NCBI GenBank assembly: GCA_947503155.1
Contig: CANNCL010000001.1
Span: forward strand, 744,001 to 808,000
DNA length: 64,000 nt
Source: an uncultured Erythrobacter sp.
GTDB taxonomy: Bacteria > Pseudomonadota > Alphaproteobacteria > Sphingomonadales > Sphingomonadaceae
Direction: 5' to 3'
In this document: positions 28,346 to 37,917 of the stretch, piece after piece
Layout: each line of letters opens with the position of its first letter
Numbering within the stretch: position 1 is the stretch's first letter
The notes under the pieces: generated by a model
The model's database searches: none
What the model was told of the DNA's origin: nothing
What the model saw: only the letters and a program-made list of their open reading frames with translations
Position numbers and translations under genes: made by a program

Positions 28346-30010
28346 TTACGAACGGGTCGCCGGTTTGATACCAGCGGCTTGCGGTTCGCCGACTTCGCCT
28401 TGGCCAAGAAGATCATCGTCGATGGTGTCATCTTCGAGCGTGTCGAGATGCATCAACTTCTTGATCAGCGGGCTGACGACCATCACGGCAACGCCGATAC
28501 CAACCGCATACCAACCCACGGTTGAATAGACGCCAAGCACCAGTTCTTTGCCCGCCTCTTCGCCGACACCTTCGCCGCCGGTTGCCGATGCGATCAGGCC
28601 TGCTGCAAAGTTACCGGTCGCCGAAGCGAAGAACCATGTGCCCATGATGAGCGATGCCATGTGGGCCGGGCTCAAACGGTTCATGGCCGATAGGCCAACC
28701 GGGCTGAGGCAAAGCTCGCCGGTTGTGTGCAGCAGATAGATCAGGAAGATGAAGATCACCGGTGTCGGCACATTCACGCCGGCGCTTTGTGAACCCCAAA
28801 CCAGAACCAAGAAACCCAAACCAACCTGAATAACGGCGAGGCCGAATTTCATCGGAGTGGACGGTTCGGCATTCTTGGCCGCCAGCCCTTGCCACAACAT
28901 GGCAAAGATCGGTGCTAGCATCACGATGTAGATCGCATTGACCGACTGGAACATCGAAGAGTTCACACCGGCAGTGTCGACGTGGTTCTCCGTGAACACG
29001 TTGAGCGACGAACCGGCTTGCTCAAACAAGGCCCAGAAAACGATCGAAACGAGGATCAAGAACATCGCCGCAAAAATCCGGTCCCGTTCTTCTGGCGCAA
29101 GTTTGGTGACCGCTGTGAACAGCACGAACAGCACCAAGCCGCCGCCGAATGCGCCAAGCACATATCCAACCAGCTCTTGGTATTGGATCGCCGCCCAGCA
29201 GAGTACGACCATGCCAAGGCCAACGCCGTAAATCAGCCATTCGCGGGCGCCGGCGATCTTTGCGGGGTCTTTTGGTTCGCCTTTGCCAAGCAGCAGCGGC
29301 TTACCAACCACGAAGAAGATGAGACCAAGCAACATGCCTGCACCAGCAAGACCGAAGCCCCAGCTCCAGCCCCATTCAGGGCTCTGGCCAAGATAGCCGC
29401 AGATGATCGCCGCTGTCGCAGCGCCGACATTAATGCCCATGTAAAAGATTGTGTAAGCCGGATCGCGGCGAATATCGGTGCGCTCATACAATTGACCGAC
29501 AAGGACCGAAATATTGGCTTTCAAGAAGCCCGAACCAACAATGATCAATGCCAGCGCAAGCCAGAATACATCAATCATAGGATTGTCTTGGCCCAGCGAA
29601 GCGTCCCCTTCGAACGCCATGCAGAAGTGACCAATGGTCAACAGCACCGCGCCAAACAAAACGGCTTTACGTTGGCCGAGATACCGATCAGCGAGATAGC
29701 CGCCGATCACCGGAGCAATGTAAACCAGAGCGGTGTAAGCGCCATAGATGACGTAGGCTTTGCTCTCTTCGAACATCCAATGTTGGATGAGGTAGAAGAT
29801 CAGCAGCGCGCGCATGCCGTAATAGGAGAAACGCTCCCACATTTCCGCCATGAACAGGAGAAACAGCCCCTTAGGGTGTCCGATCACTTCCGCTTGCGGG
29901 CGAGTGACCAAAAATAGGCCGCCGAGCAGGAACCCGGCCAAAGCGACAACGGCAATCCAAAACGCCCATAATTCATAGAGCGAATCGAATTTGAAAATGA
30001 ATTCGTACAT
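28346..30010 (-). CDS. POT/PTR-family peptide MFS transporter
   Basis: FLLFMAEMWERFSYYGMRALLIFYL..GGYLADRYLGQRKAVLFGA..FYMGINVGA. Confidence 0.95.
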   Translation of the reverse strand: MYEFIFKFDSLYELWAFWIAVVALAGFLLGGLFLVTRPQAEVIGHPKGLFLLFMAEMWERFSYYGMRALLIFYLIQHWMFEESKAYVIYGAYTALVYIAPVIGGYLADRYLGQRKAVLFGAVLLTIGHFCMAFEGDASLGQDNPMIDVFWLALALIIVGSGFLKANISVLVGQLYERTDIRRDPAYTIFYMGINVGAATAAIICGYLGQSPEWGWSWGFGLAGAGMLLGLIFFVVGKPLLLGKGEPKDPAKIAGAREWLIYGVGLGMVVLCWAAIQYQELVGYVLGAFGGGLVLFVLFTAVTKLAPEERDRIFAAMFLILVSIVFWALFEQAGSSLNVFTENHVDTAGVNSSMFQSVNAIYIVMLAPIFAMLWQGLAAKNAEPSTPMKFGLAVIQVGLGFLVLVWGSQSAGVNVPTPVIFIFLIYLLHTTGELCLSPVGLSAMNRLSPAHMASLIMGTWFFASATGNFAAGLIASATGGEGVGEEAGKELVLGVYSTVGWYAVGIGVAVMVVSPLIKKLMHLDTLEDDTIDDDLLGQGEVGEPQAAGIKPATRS

Positions 30011-30223
30011 TGGCGCGCGGCCCTCCAGTCTATTTCTTCAGGCCTGCTATCCCCAAGCGGCCCGTTTAAGCGGCGCACCGTAGCGTCCAATCTGGCCGTG
30101 TGAAGCTTTTGTTTCGCGGCGCATGTGCAATCTTACCCAGGCCTCTATCTGTCGTCATGGGTGATGCTCGCAACTTGACGCGCATGGCTGTATTATGGCA
30201 CTGATGCACCTATAGACATTGAT

Positions 30224-30562
30224 ATGACCCAATCCAGACCCGTATACCTTAAACTGCGCGACCAAATCGCGGCGGCTATTATCCAAGGGGATTACCCCGA
30301 AGGAGCAATGTTGCCGTCTGTGCGCGCGCTTGCTGCGCAGCAGGGGGCCAACCCGCTCACTGTGGCGAAAGCTTACCAGCAATTCCAGAATGATGGCCTG
30401 GTGGAGGTTCAGCGCGGGGTTGGCATGTATGTCGTGACCGGCGCAGCAGAATTGCTGCGCAAGCGTGAGCGGGATCAGTTCTTGAGCGAGGAATGGCCAG
30501 AGATCCGTGCGCGGATGAAGCGCCTCGGCCTGACGCCTGCTGATCTGGTAGAAGCAGGCTGA
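30224..30562 (+). CDS. GntR-family transcriptional regulator (short, YtrA-like)
   Basis: PVYLKLRDQIAAAIIQGDYPEGAMLPSVRALAAQQGANPLTVAKAYQQFQNDGLVEVQRGVGMYV. Confidence 0.92.
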   Translation: MTQSRPVYLKLRDQIAAAIIQGDYPEGAMLPSVRALAAQQGANPLTVAKAYQQFQNDGLVEVQRGVGMYVVTGAAELLRKRERDQFLSEEWPEIRARMKRLGLTPADLVEAG

Positions 30563-30772
30563 AAAACCGCCTCGTGCCGGCGCCCGAGCGGGTTTGGTCA
30601 ATTTGCAACTAACAATTTTTCGCACAATCCTTGCGGGGTGTGCATGATTCTGGCAATCACCCGGGCTTAGAGCGCCCGTCGGGTCCGGGCAATTTATGTT
30701 AATAGCGAGCAAAAAGACTCGCATTGGCCGCGACGCGGCAGCAGGGGCCGCGAAGTTTGCCGGGAGGGCACT

Positions 30773-31054
30773 ATGATACGATCCGAATTGTTGCACGAGC
30801 TGCACAAGGACAATCCAGAATTGCGCGCAGAAGAAATCGAACAAGTTGTCGATGTCTTCTTTGATGAGATTTCACAGCGGCTGGCCGAAGGCGGCCGGGT
30901 CGAATTGCGCGGATTTGGCGCGTTTTCGACGCGCGAACGCGAAGCGCGCACGGGCCGCAACCCGCGCACCGGCGAAGCGGTCCCCGTGCCAGCGAAACGT
31001 GTGCCCTATTTCAAGGCAGGCAAGGAAATCCGAAAGCGCCTTAACGGCGGTTAG
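30773..31054 (+). CDS. ihfB: Integration host factor subunit beta
   Basis: MIRSELLHELHKDNPELRAEEIEQVVDVFFDEISQRLAEGGRVELRGFGAFSTREREARTGRNPRTGEAVPVPAKRVPYFKAGKEIRKRL. Confidence 0.93.
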   Translation: MIRSELLHELHKDNPELRAEEIEQVVDVFFDEISQRLAEGGRVELRGFGAFSTREREARTGRNPRTGEAVPVPAKRVPYFKAGKEIRKRLNGG

Positions 31055-31102
31055 GTTTCAGCTTTCGAAGTTTGCGTTGCGATGGGTTTGCTTGCCGAAT
31101 CC

Positions 31103-32851
31103 TCACGCATATTCGAGCGCATGCTCTTCATCTGTTCGGTTTGACGCCTTGGAGGCGGGCAGTTTGCGCTCGCGGTTCAATGCTTGAAACACCATTTCGA
31201 TGATGCGTTCGGTCCCGCGCGGGGCCTTTACGTCAACGGGTATCATGCCAAGATCGGTAAATTCCTGAAGCCCCTCAGGCCCAGGTAACGCGATCACGCG
31301 TTCAATATCAGGCAAACGCTCTTCTACCAGCGGCGTCAGCTCGCGTGAGATGGAGAGATTGCCTGTCGCGATCACGACCACCTCTCGGTTGCTCATCCCC
31401 AACGCGTCCCAGCTGCGCGGATCGGCTGGGTTGGCCTGATGGACGTGGTAACCATCGGCCAGCGCAGTTTCAAACCGCTCCGCATTGGCTTCGACCGCCA
31501 GATACCCGATTTCATTGTAGGTCAGCGCATCGGCAACCCCGCGCCCCGCCGGTCCCAGACCGATGATCACCACAGGCGCATCGTCGCCGGCCAGTTTTTT
31601 GTCGGCTGGTCCCTGCCTGAGTTTACCCGCAAGCTTTCGCCCAAGATTGGAAATGACCGGTGTCACCGCAAGGCTGATCGCGATGGCGGTTACAAGGATC
31701 GAAGCAAGGCGCGGCTCAATCAGGCCCGCAACCGCTGGCAATGCAAAGATGACCAGCGCAAATTCGCTGCCCTGACCCAGTAAGAAACCCAATTGAATGG
31801 AGCCGGGGACAGACCAGCGATTGGCGAGACCCGCCAGCACATTGAACACGCATTTCAGCACGATCAAGCCGGCCGCCGCTGCGACCGCGAACAACCAATT
31901 GTCTGCGAGGATCGCTGGATCAATCGACAGGCCGACGGATATAAAGAAGAAGCTGAGAAACAGGCCGCGAAACGCATCAATTTCGGTCTGGACCATGATT
32001 TTATATCGCGAATCGGCCACCGCCATTCCGCCAAGAAACGCTCCGAGAGTTAGCGACAGCCCCGCCATCCCGGTCGCCCAACCAGCGGCCAGCGCGATAA
32101 ACAATGCGGTTGCGGTGTACACTTCGCTGCTGCCCGCGCGCGCGATCAGGCGGAATAAAGGGCGGGTTAGATAGCGTGAAAACAACACAGCGATGACGAA
32201 GGCGGCCAACGCTTTTAACCCGGCAATTCCCAATTCGGGTGCAATCGCGCCGCCAGTACTCAAGGCCCCCGCCGCGACCAGCAATAGGATCGCAGCGATA
32301 TCTTGAAAAATCAGAATTGATTGCGCCGCGCGCCCAACGGGGCAATCTTCTTGGTCGCGCTCTCTAACCAAGCCGATCACAACGGCGGTCGAGGACAACC
32401 CCATTGCAAACCCGCCAATAATTGCGAACTCAGTCGGCAATCCAAAGGCGAAGAACAGCGCGGAGAACCCGCCGCCTGCGACCAGCATTTGCAAAGTGCC
32501 AAACCCGAAAATGTTAGCGGCCTCGTCCCGGATTCTGCCGAGCGAGAAATGCAGGCCCAGATTGAACAGCAGGAACATGACGCCCGCTTCTGCCATTGCG
32601 GCGACCACAGGCCCGCTGAAATCATCGGCAAAACCAAGTGCCGCAATACCAAGGCCTAACCCGAGATAACCGACAATGGGATTGAGGCGGCAAGCGCGCG
32701 ATGCCAGAGCAGCGCCAATCCCCAAGCCAAGCAACATAATGGCCGGTTGGATCGTCGCCACCACCGAATGCGCGTCGTGAACACTCTCGCCCGCCATAAA
32801 GTCTCCGCTGCTCGGCCTAATGCTGGCGTGGAAATGGGGCTTTGCGGGCAA
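31103..32851 (-). CDS. CPA2-family cation:proton antiporter with TrkA-N domain (KefB/YbaL-like)
   Basis: Multi-TM region with FLLFNLGLHFSLGRI..GFAMGLSSTAVVIGL, then VVIIGLGPAGRGVADALTYNEIGYLAVEANAERFE. Confidence 0.92.
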   Translation of the reverse strand: MPAKPHFHASIRPSSGDFMAGESVHDAHSVVATIQPAIMLLGLGIGAALASRACRLNPIVGYLGLGLGIAALGFADDFSGPVVAAMAEAGVMFLLFNLGLHFSLGRIRDEAANIFGFGTLQMLVAGGGFSALFFAFGLPTEFAIIGGFAMGLSSTAVVIGLVRERDQEDCPVGRAAQSILIFQDIAAILLLVAAGALSTGGAIAPELGIAGLKALAAFVIAVLFSRYLTRPLFRLIARAGSSEVYTATALFIALAAGWATGMAGLSLTLGAFLGGMAVADSRYKIMVQTEIDAFRGLFLSFFFISVGLSIDPAILADNWLFAVAAAAGLIVLKCVFNVLAGLANRWSVPGSIQLGFLLGQGSEFALVIFALPAVAGLIEPRLASILVTAIAISLAVTPVISNLGRKLAGKLRQGPADKKLAGDDAPVVIIGLGPAGRGVADALTYNEIGYLAVEANAERFETALADGYHVHQANPADPRSWDALGMSNREVVVIATGNLSISRELTPLVEERLPDIERVIALPGPEGLQEFTDLGMIPVDVKAPRGTERIIEMVFQALNRERKLPASKASNRTDEEHALEYA

Positions 32852-32956
32852 TCGCGCAAGGCTGAAGGGTTTGACCGTGTCAGGCGAGTTGCTACTGGCC
32901 GCGCGTCTGGCTATCGCGCGTGTCTGGCCCGAAAGGGTTCGCAGGCCAAACCAAGT

Positions 32957-33041
32957 GCGGGTGTGGCGGAATGGTAGACGCCGGGGACTTAAAATCCCCT
33001 GATCTTTGATCGTGTGGGTTCGATTCCCACCACCCGCACCA
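32957..33041 (+). tRNA. tRNA-Leu(UAA), CCA encoded
   Basis: gcgggtg...cacccgc acceptor stem, gggga-cttaaaa-tcccc anticodon arm (TAA), gtggg-ttcgatt-cccac T arm, long variable arm. Confidence 0.97.
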
Positions 33042-33141
33042 TTATCCCGGTCTTAACCCCTTATCCTCTAGAGCCACGGTTCGAAATCAGGAATTCCGGC
33101 CATCCGCATTATCTATCTTTGGGCTGTGCCGGCCAAGCGAT

Positions 33142-33834
33142 GTGAATATGGAAAACGCAGCAATCGTATCTCAGGCGAAAGATGACCCGGCCCGCGACGT
33201 CGCAGATGGCCCCACGCTAGAATCTGGCGGCGATGTTGCTGAGCCAGCGCAAGAGACGCGCGCCGCGCCGCGTTTCACCTTGCTCATCCGGGCTGCAAAG
33301 ATCATTTCGTCTCACGGAGAATTCGTTTGCGTCGTCCGCGATGTCTCCGAAACAGGGGTCGCCGTGCGCCTCTTTCATGCCGCTCCGACAGGCGGATTGT
33401 TGGAATTGCACATGCCAGGCGGCGGCATTTATGAGCTGCGCATGGTTTGGGAACGCGAGAATGAGGTCGGGTTCGAATTCACCAAACCTGTCGATGTTGC
33501 GCGTTTGATCAATGAAGCCAGCGAATATCCAAAGCGTGGACTGCGATTGGGCCTGTGCTTTCCCATCAGGATCAAAACCTTAACAGGGCAAAGCGAGGCG
33601 ATTGTCGAAAACCTGTCGCAGCAAGGTGCTCGATTTGAAACTGATGGCCAATACGCGATTGACCAAAATTTGCGCCTCGAAAGCGCAGATGGCGGCGGTG
33701 CATTGAAGGACGTGCGTGCCAAGGTGCGTTGGCGCCGTGACGAACAATATGGCGTGGTTTTCGATGACACTTTGACCTTGGGCGATTTCGCGCGGCTCGC
33801 CGCTCGTTTGCAATGCCCAGCATTGCTCGACTGA
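33142..33834 (+). CDS. PilZ-domain protein (probably two PilZ-like domains)
   Basis: RFTLLIRAAKI..VRDVSETGVAVRLFHAAP and second RLGLCFPIRIKTLTGQSEAIVENLSQQGARFET. Confidence 0.75.
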   Translation: MNMENAAIVSQAKDDPARDVADGPTLESGGDVAEPAQETRAAPRFTLLIRAAKIISSHGEFVCVVRDVSETGVAVRLFHAAPTGGLLELHMPGGGIYELRMVWERENEVGFEFTKPVDVARLINEASEYPKRGLRLGLCFPIRIKTLTGQSEAIVENLSQQGARFETDGQYAIDQNLRLESADGGGALKDVRAKVRWRRDEQYGVVFDDTLTLGDFARLAARLQCPALLD

Positions 33835-34004
33835 CAACAGTTCGCCGCATCTGAACCCGTGATTTCACTTAGGCATGCGCAACTTTTTGACAATCTAACC
33901 TGCAATTAAGCGCCCGCGTTTACTTCTCGCTAACCAATTTCCTTCACTTCCCAAGGTGAGCTTGCCGCACAATTGCGGCCAGAGCGATCAAATGGGGGCT
34001 GTTC

Positions 34005-35654
34005 ATGATCAAACATGACGGTGAAGCAAATATGACTGCAGGTATCATTGACGTTGACGTAGCCATTATCGGAGCAGGGCCCGCTGGCCTGACCGCCGGA
34101 TATTTGCTGACCAAACAGGGCAAAAGCGTCGCAATCATCGAGAAAGATGAGACCTATGTCGGCGGCATCAGCCGCACGGTCGAACATGAAGGGTACCGCT
34201 TTGATATTGGCGGACACCGGTTCTTTTCAAAATCCCAACAGGTCGTTGATCTTTGGAACGAGATTTTGCCTGACGATTTCATTCAGCGCCCGCGGATGAG
34301 CCGCATCTATTATGAGGGTAAGTTCTATTCTTACCCGCTGCGTGCCTTTGAGGCGCTCGGCAATCTCGGCATTCTGCGGTCCACCGCTTGCATGGCGAGT
34401 TACCTATGGCGGCGCGCTTTCCCGATCAAAGACGTGCGCAGTTTTGAGGATTGGACCACCAACCAGTTTGGCGAAAAACTCTATTCGATCTTTTTCAAGA
34501 CCTACACAGAAAAGGTCTGGGGGATGCCTTGCGACGAAATGAGCGCAGATTGGGCGGCGCAGCGGATCAAGGGCCTCTCGCTCATGAGCGCGGTGATTGA
34601 CGGGGTGAAGCGGTCGCTTGGCCTCAACAAGAAACCCAATGACGGTATGGCGACCAAAACGCTGCTGGAGACCTTTCGCTATCCGCGGCTCGGTCCCGGC
34701 ATGATGTGGGATGCGGCGCGCGATAAAATTTTGGCGACGGGTAAGGGCCAGGTTCTGATGGGCCATGCACTTGACCGCGTGGCGGCGATTGGGCCGAATG
34801 ATGAAGGGTTTGGCTGGTCAATGACGACCACGAGCAAGGCTGGCACCGCACAAATCCGCGCGAAAGATGTGATCAGTTCTGCGCCGATGCGCGAGCTGTC
34901 CAAACGTTTGCATCCGCTGCCGCAATCAACGTTGCAGGCCGATAATCTGCGGTACCGCGATTTCCTGACCGTGGCGTTGATGGTGAAATCAAAGGATCTG
35001 TTCCCCGACAATTGGATCTATATCCATGATGACCGCGTGCAAGTTGGCCGCGTGCAGAATTTCCGCAGTTGGTCACCGGAAATGGTGCCAGACGAAGATA
35101 TGGCTTGCGTCGGTCTTGAATATTTCTGTTTCGAAGGGGATGGGCTGTGGTCCTCTTCCGACGAAGATCTCGTTGAGCTTGCTAAGCGCGAAATGGAAAC
35201 ACTGGGCCTGTGCGATCCGTCACAAGTGACCGGCGGCGCGGTTGTTCGTCAGGAAAAAGCCTATCCGGTTTATGACGACAATTACGAATCCAATGTCGAT
35301 GCGATGCGGATCGAACTCGAAGAAAAACACCCCAGTCTGCACCTTGTCGGTCGCAATGGGATGCACCGCTATAACAACCAAGATCACGCGATGATGACCG
35401 CCATGCTGACGGTTGAGAATATTCTCGCTGGGCAGCGTGTGTACGATACGTGGTGCGTCAATGAAGACGCAGAATATCACGAAGCGGGCGACGAAGGCGC
35501 GGAAGCGGCCCTGCCAAGCCGGGCCGAGGCCGAAACCAAGCCTTCTCAACCTCTGAACGAGGATCAAGTCGCCGCGCTCACATCCTTGCGCGGTGTTCCG
35601 GAACGGATCAGCGCAGAGCCCGATTTCAAAGACGATATTCGCAAGTCAGCCTGA
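34005..35654 (+). CDS. NAD(P)/FAD-dependent oxidoreductase (UDP-galactopyranose mutase/protoporphyrinogen oxidase-like)
   Basis: DVDVAIIGAGPAGLTAGYLLTKQGKSVAIIEKDETYVGGISRTVEHEGYRFDIGGHRFFSK Rossmann FAD signature. Confidence 0.88.
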   Translation: MIKHDGEANMTAGIIDVDVAIIGAGPAGLTAGYLLTKQGKSVAIIEKDETYVGGISRTVEHEGYRFDIGGHRFFSKSQQVVDLWNEILPDDFIQRPRMSRIYYEGKFYSYPLRAFEALGNLGILRSTACMASYLWRRAFPIKDVRSFEDWTTNQFGEKLYSIFFKTYTEKVWGMPCDEMSADWAAQRIKGLSLMSAVIDGVKRSLGLNKKPNDGMATKTLLETFRYPRLGPGMMWDAARDKILATGKGQVLMGHALDRVAAIGPNDEGFGWSMTTTSKAGTAQIRAKDVISSAPMRELSKRLHPLPQSTLQADNLRYRDFLTVALMVKSKDLFPDNWIYIHDDRVQVGRVQNFRSWSPEMVPDEDMACVGLEYFCFEGDGLWSSSDEDLVELAKREMETLGLCDPSQVTGGAVVRQEKAYPVYDDNYESNVDAMRIELEEKHPSLHLVGRNGMHRYNNQDHAMMTAMLTVENILAGQRVYDTWCVNEDAEYHEAGDEGAEAALPSRAEAETKPSQPLNEDQVAALTSLRGVPERISAEPDFKDDIRKSA

Positions 35655-35673
35655 CGTGACGACAGCGAATTCC

Positions 35674-36108
35674 ATGACGGCTTCAACGATCCTGGCCAAG
35701 CTGCGCGATATTCGATTCTTGCGCTATGTGCTGGCGAGTGTTGGTGCATTGGCAGTGGATGTTGGCAGCTTTCTAGCGCTGCTTTCCTTGGGAGTGGCCG
35801 CTGCGCCGGCTTCTGCGGTGGGGTATTCGCTGGGTATTTTGGCGCATTGGCTGATGTCGAGCCGCGCGGTGTTTCAAGACAGCGTTGCGGCGGGCGGAGC
35901 GGCACGGACGCGGCAAAAGGCGCTGTTCGTGATCTCTGCTCTGATCGGATTGGCGCTGACGACTGCGATTGTTGGTGTTGGTGATTGGTCAGGGGTTCAT
36001 CCGCTAATTGCCAAAGGCGGCGCAATTGTCGTTAGCTTCACCGCCACATGGCTAATCCGCAGTCGCATCGTGTTCCGCGGTGATATCCCCATAGAAACAA
36101 GCGCCTAA
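35674..36108 (+). CDS. GtrA-family membrane protein
   Basis: FLRYVLASVGALAVDVGSFLALLSLG..SAVGYSLGILAHWLMSSRAVFQ..WLIRSRIVFRG. Confidence 0.88.
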   Translation: MTASTILAKLRDIRFLRYVLASVGALAVDVGSFLALLSLGVAAAPASAVGYSLGILAHWLMSSRAVFQDSVAAGGAARTRQKALFVISALIGLALTTAIVGVGDWSGVHPLIAKGGAIVVSFTATWLIRSRIVFRGDIPIETSA

Positions 36109-36111
36109 CCC

Positions 36112-37917
36112 GTGCTGGTCGATCGCCGCCGCTCCGCTTTCCCGCGCGAATTTCTCGGCAGGGTCGCGGCCGCATGGGCAATCGTCAGCGCATTATTGCT
36201 GCTGATCAATTGGAGCGCGATTTCGGCGGGACGTTTCCCCGATCCTGACGACATCATGCGGCTTGTCCAAGTGCGCGACTTGATCGGCGGGCAGGGCTGG
36301 TTCGACATTAGCCAAGCCCGCGTTGATGCGCCGCATGGCGGGGTGGCAATGCATTGGTCGCGGCTGGTCGATATGCCGCTTGCCCTGATTATCCTGATAC
36401 TGACGCCTTTGGTAGGCGAGAGCGCCGCAGAAACCGCCGCTCTTGTTGCGGTGCCGCTCATCACCCTCGGCATAGCTATGTTGCTCGCCGCACGGATTGC
36501 GTGGCGGTTGATGGGGGACGAGGAAACGACGTTCACCTCGCTGCTCGTAGCGATTTCGGTTCCAGTTCTGTTTCAACTTGGTCCGATGCGGATTGACCAT
36601 CACGGGTGGCAAATTGTGTGCGCGCTGGCAGCGGTCAACGGGTTGATGGCGCGTTCGCCCAAGGTTGGCGGATGGGTCATTGGGGGCGCGCTTGCCACAT
36701 GGCTGTCAATCTCAATTGAAGGGCTGCCACTGGCGGCTGTGTTCTTCGCAGTGCTCGCGCTGCGCTGGCTCAGAGCACGCGATGCGCGGATATGGTTGGT
36801 TAGCGCAATCCAATCGCTCGCGCTTATTGGTGCGGGATTGTTCTTGCTGACGCGCGGCATTGCGGATTTCGCGGCGCATTGCGACGCAATCAGCCCGCTG
36901 CATCTGGCGATGTTCGCTTGGGGCGCGCTGGTGCTCACAGCGCTTGCCCGGATTCAGCCGATGCCGATCGGAATATTGATTGGCGGGTTCGCTGTTGCTG
37001 GCGGAGGCGCTTTGGCAATGCTGTTCTACGTTGCGCCGCAATGTGCGACCGGCGGAGGGTTTTCCGAACTTGATCCCGTTGTTGCGAGATATTGGCACGC
37101 CAATGTCCTTGAAGGGATGCCGATCTGGCGTCAGTCGCTCACGACCGCGCTCCAATATGCGGTCACGCCGCTGATTGCGTTGATTGCGGCGATTAATCTG
37201 GCCAGCCAGTCCCGCGATTGGCTGCGCCGGTTTTGGGGTGATTATGCAATCATTCTGGGCGCGGCGTTGCTTGTTTCAATATTCGTTTCGCGTGCCGGAG
37301 CGGTCGCATGTGTTCTCGCCGCGCCGCCATTGGCGTGGCAGCTTCGGCAATGGCTTCGTGCTATTCGCCTGATGGACAGCCCGGTGCCGCGTGTTGCCGC
37401 GATGATCGGGGTTGCCTTTGCGTTGCTGCCCGCCTTTCCAGCGATGCTTTTGACCAGCACAATATCCGCTCGCGCATCTACCGGCGATGCGGGTCAGCCC
37501 CTATCCAGAGCAGCCACATGCAGCGTGTACGGCGCAGGAGAAGCGCTGAGCGCGCTGCCTCAGGGCGAGTTTTATGCGCCGCTCGATATCGCGCCTGAAT
37601 TGTTACTCGTCAGCGATCACTCAGTGCTCGCCACGGGTCATCACCGGGGGCATGAGGCGATGAAAGTTCTGTTAGAAACCGCGCTCGGTTCAGAGGCGGA
37701 TGCGCGCGCCGCGTTGCAAATACGCGGCACACGCTATGTCGCACTTTGCCCATCGCTGGCTGAGGCGCGGATGTATGCTCGGATTGCTCCAAACGGATTT
37801 GTCGCAGATTTGGTGAGCGGCGACGCACCCAGTTGGTTAGAGCCCGTGGGCGCTGGAGCCGGAGCCGAAGCCGGAGCGGAAAACGGGCTCAAACTTTGGC
37901 GGATTAAGCCGGAATGA
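36112..37917 (+). CDS. Multi-TM membrane protein, GT-C glycosyltransferase/oligosaccharyltransferase-like
   Basis: DPDDIMRLVQVRDLIGGQGWFDISQARVDAPHGGVAMHWSRLVD acidic loop after TM1, ~12 TM segments, RIDHHGWQI. Confidence 0.55.
   Translation: MLVDRRRSAFPREFLGRVAAAWAIVSALLLLINWSAISAGRFPDPDDIMRLVQVRDLIGGQGWFDISQARVDAPHGGVAMHWSRLVDMPLALIILILTPLVGESAAETAALVAVPLITLGIAMLLAARIAWRLMGDEETTFTSLLVAISVPVLFQLGPMRIDHHGWQIVCALAAVNGLMARSPKVGGWVIGGALATWLSISIEGLPLAAVFFAVLALRWLRARDARIWLVSAIQSLALIGAGLFLLTRGIADFAAHCDAISPLHLAMFAWGALVLTALARIQPMPIGILIGGFAVAGGGALAMLFYVAPQCATGGGFSELDPVVARYWHANVLEGMPIWRQSLTTALQYAVTPLIALIAAINLASQSRDWLRRFWGDYAIILGAALLVSIFVSRAGAVACVLAAPPLAWQLRQWLRAIRLMDSPVPRVAAMIGVAFALLPAFPAMLLTSTISARASTGDAGQPLSRAATCSVYGAGEALSALPQGEFYAPLDIAPELLLVSDHSVLATGHHRGHEAMKVLLETALGSEADARAALQIRGTRYVALCPSLAEARMYARIAPNGFVADLVSGDAPSWLEPVGAGAGAEAGAENGLKLWRIKPE

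Noticed and set aside
33066-33112. tRNA-like string ggttcgaaatcaggaattccggccatccgca downstream of tRNA-Leu, considered as a second tRNA remnant or att site
   Set aside because: The putative T-stem does not pair and no acceptor or anticodon arm is present.
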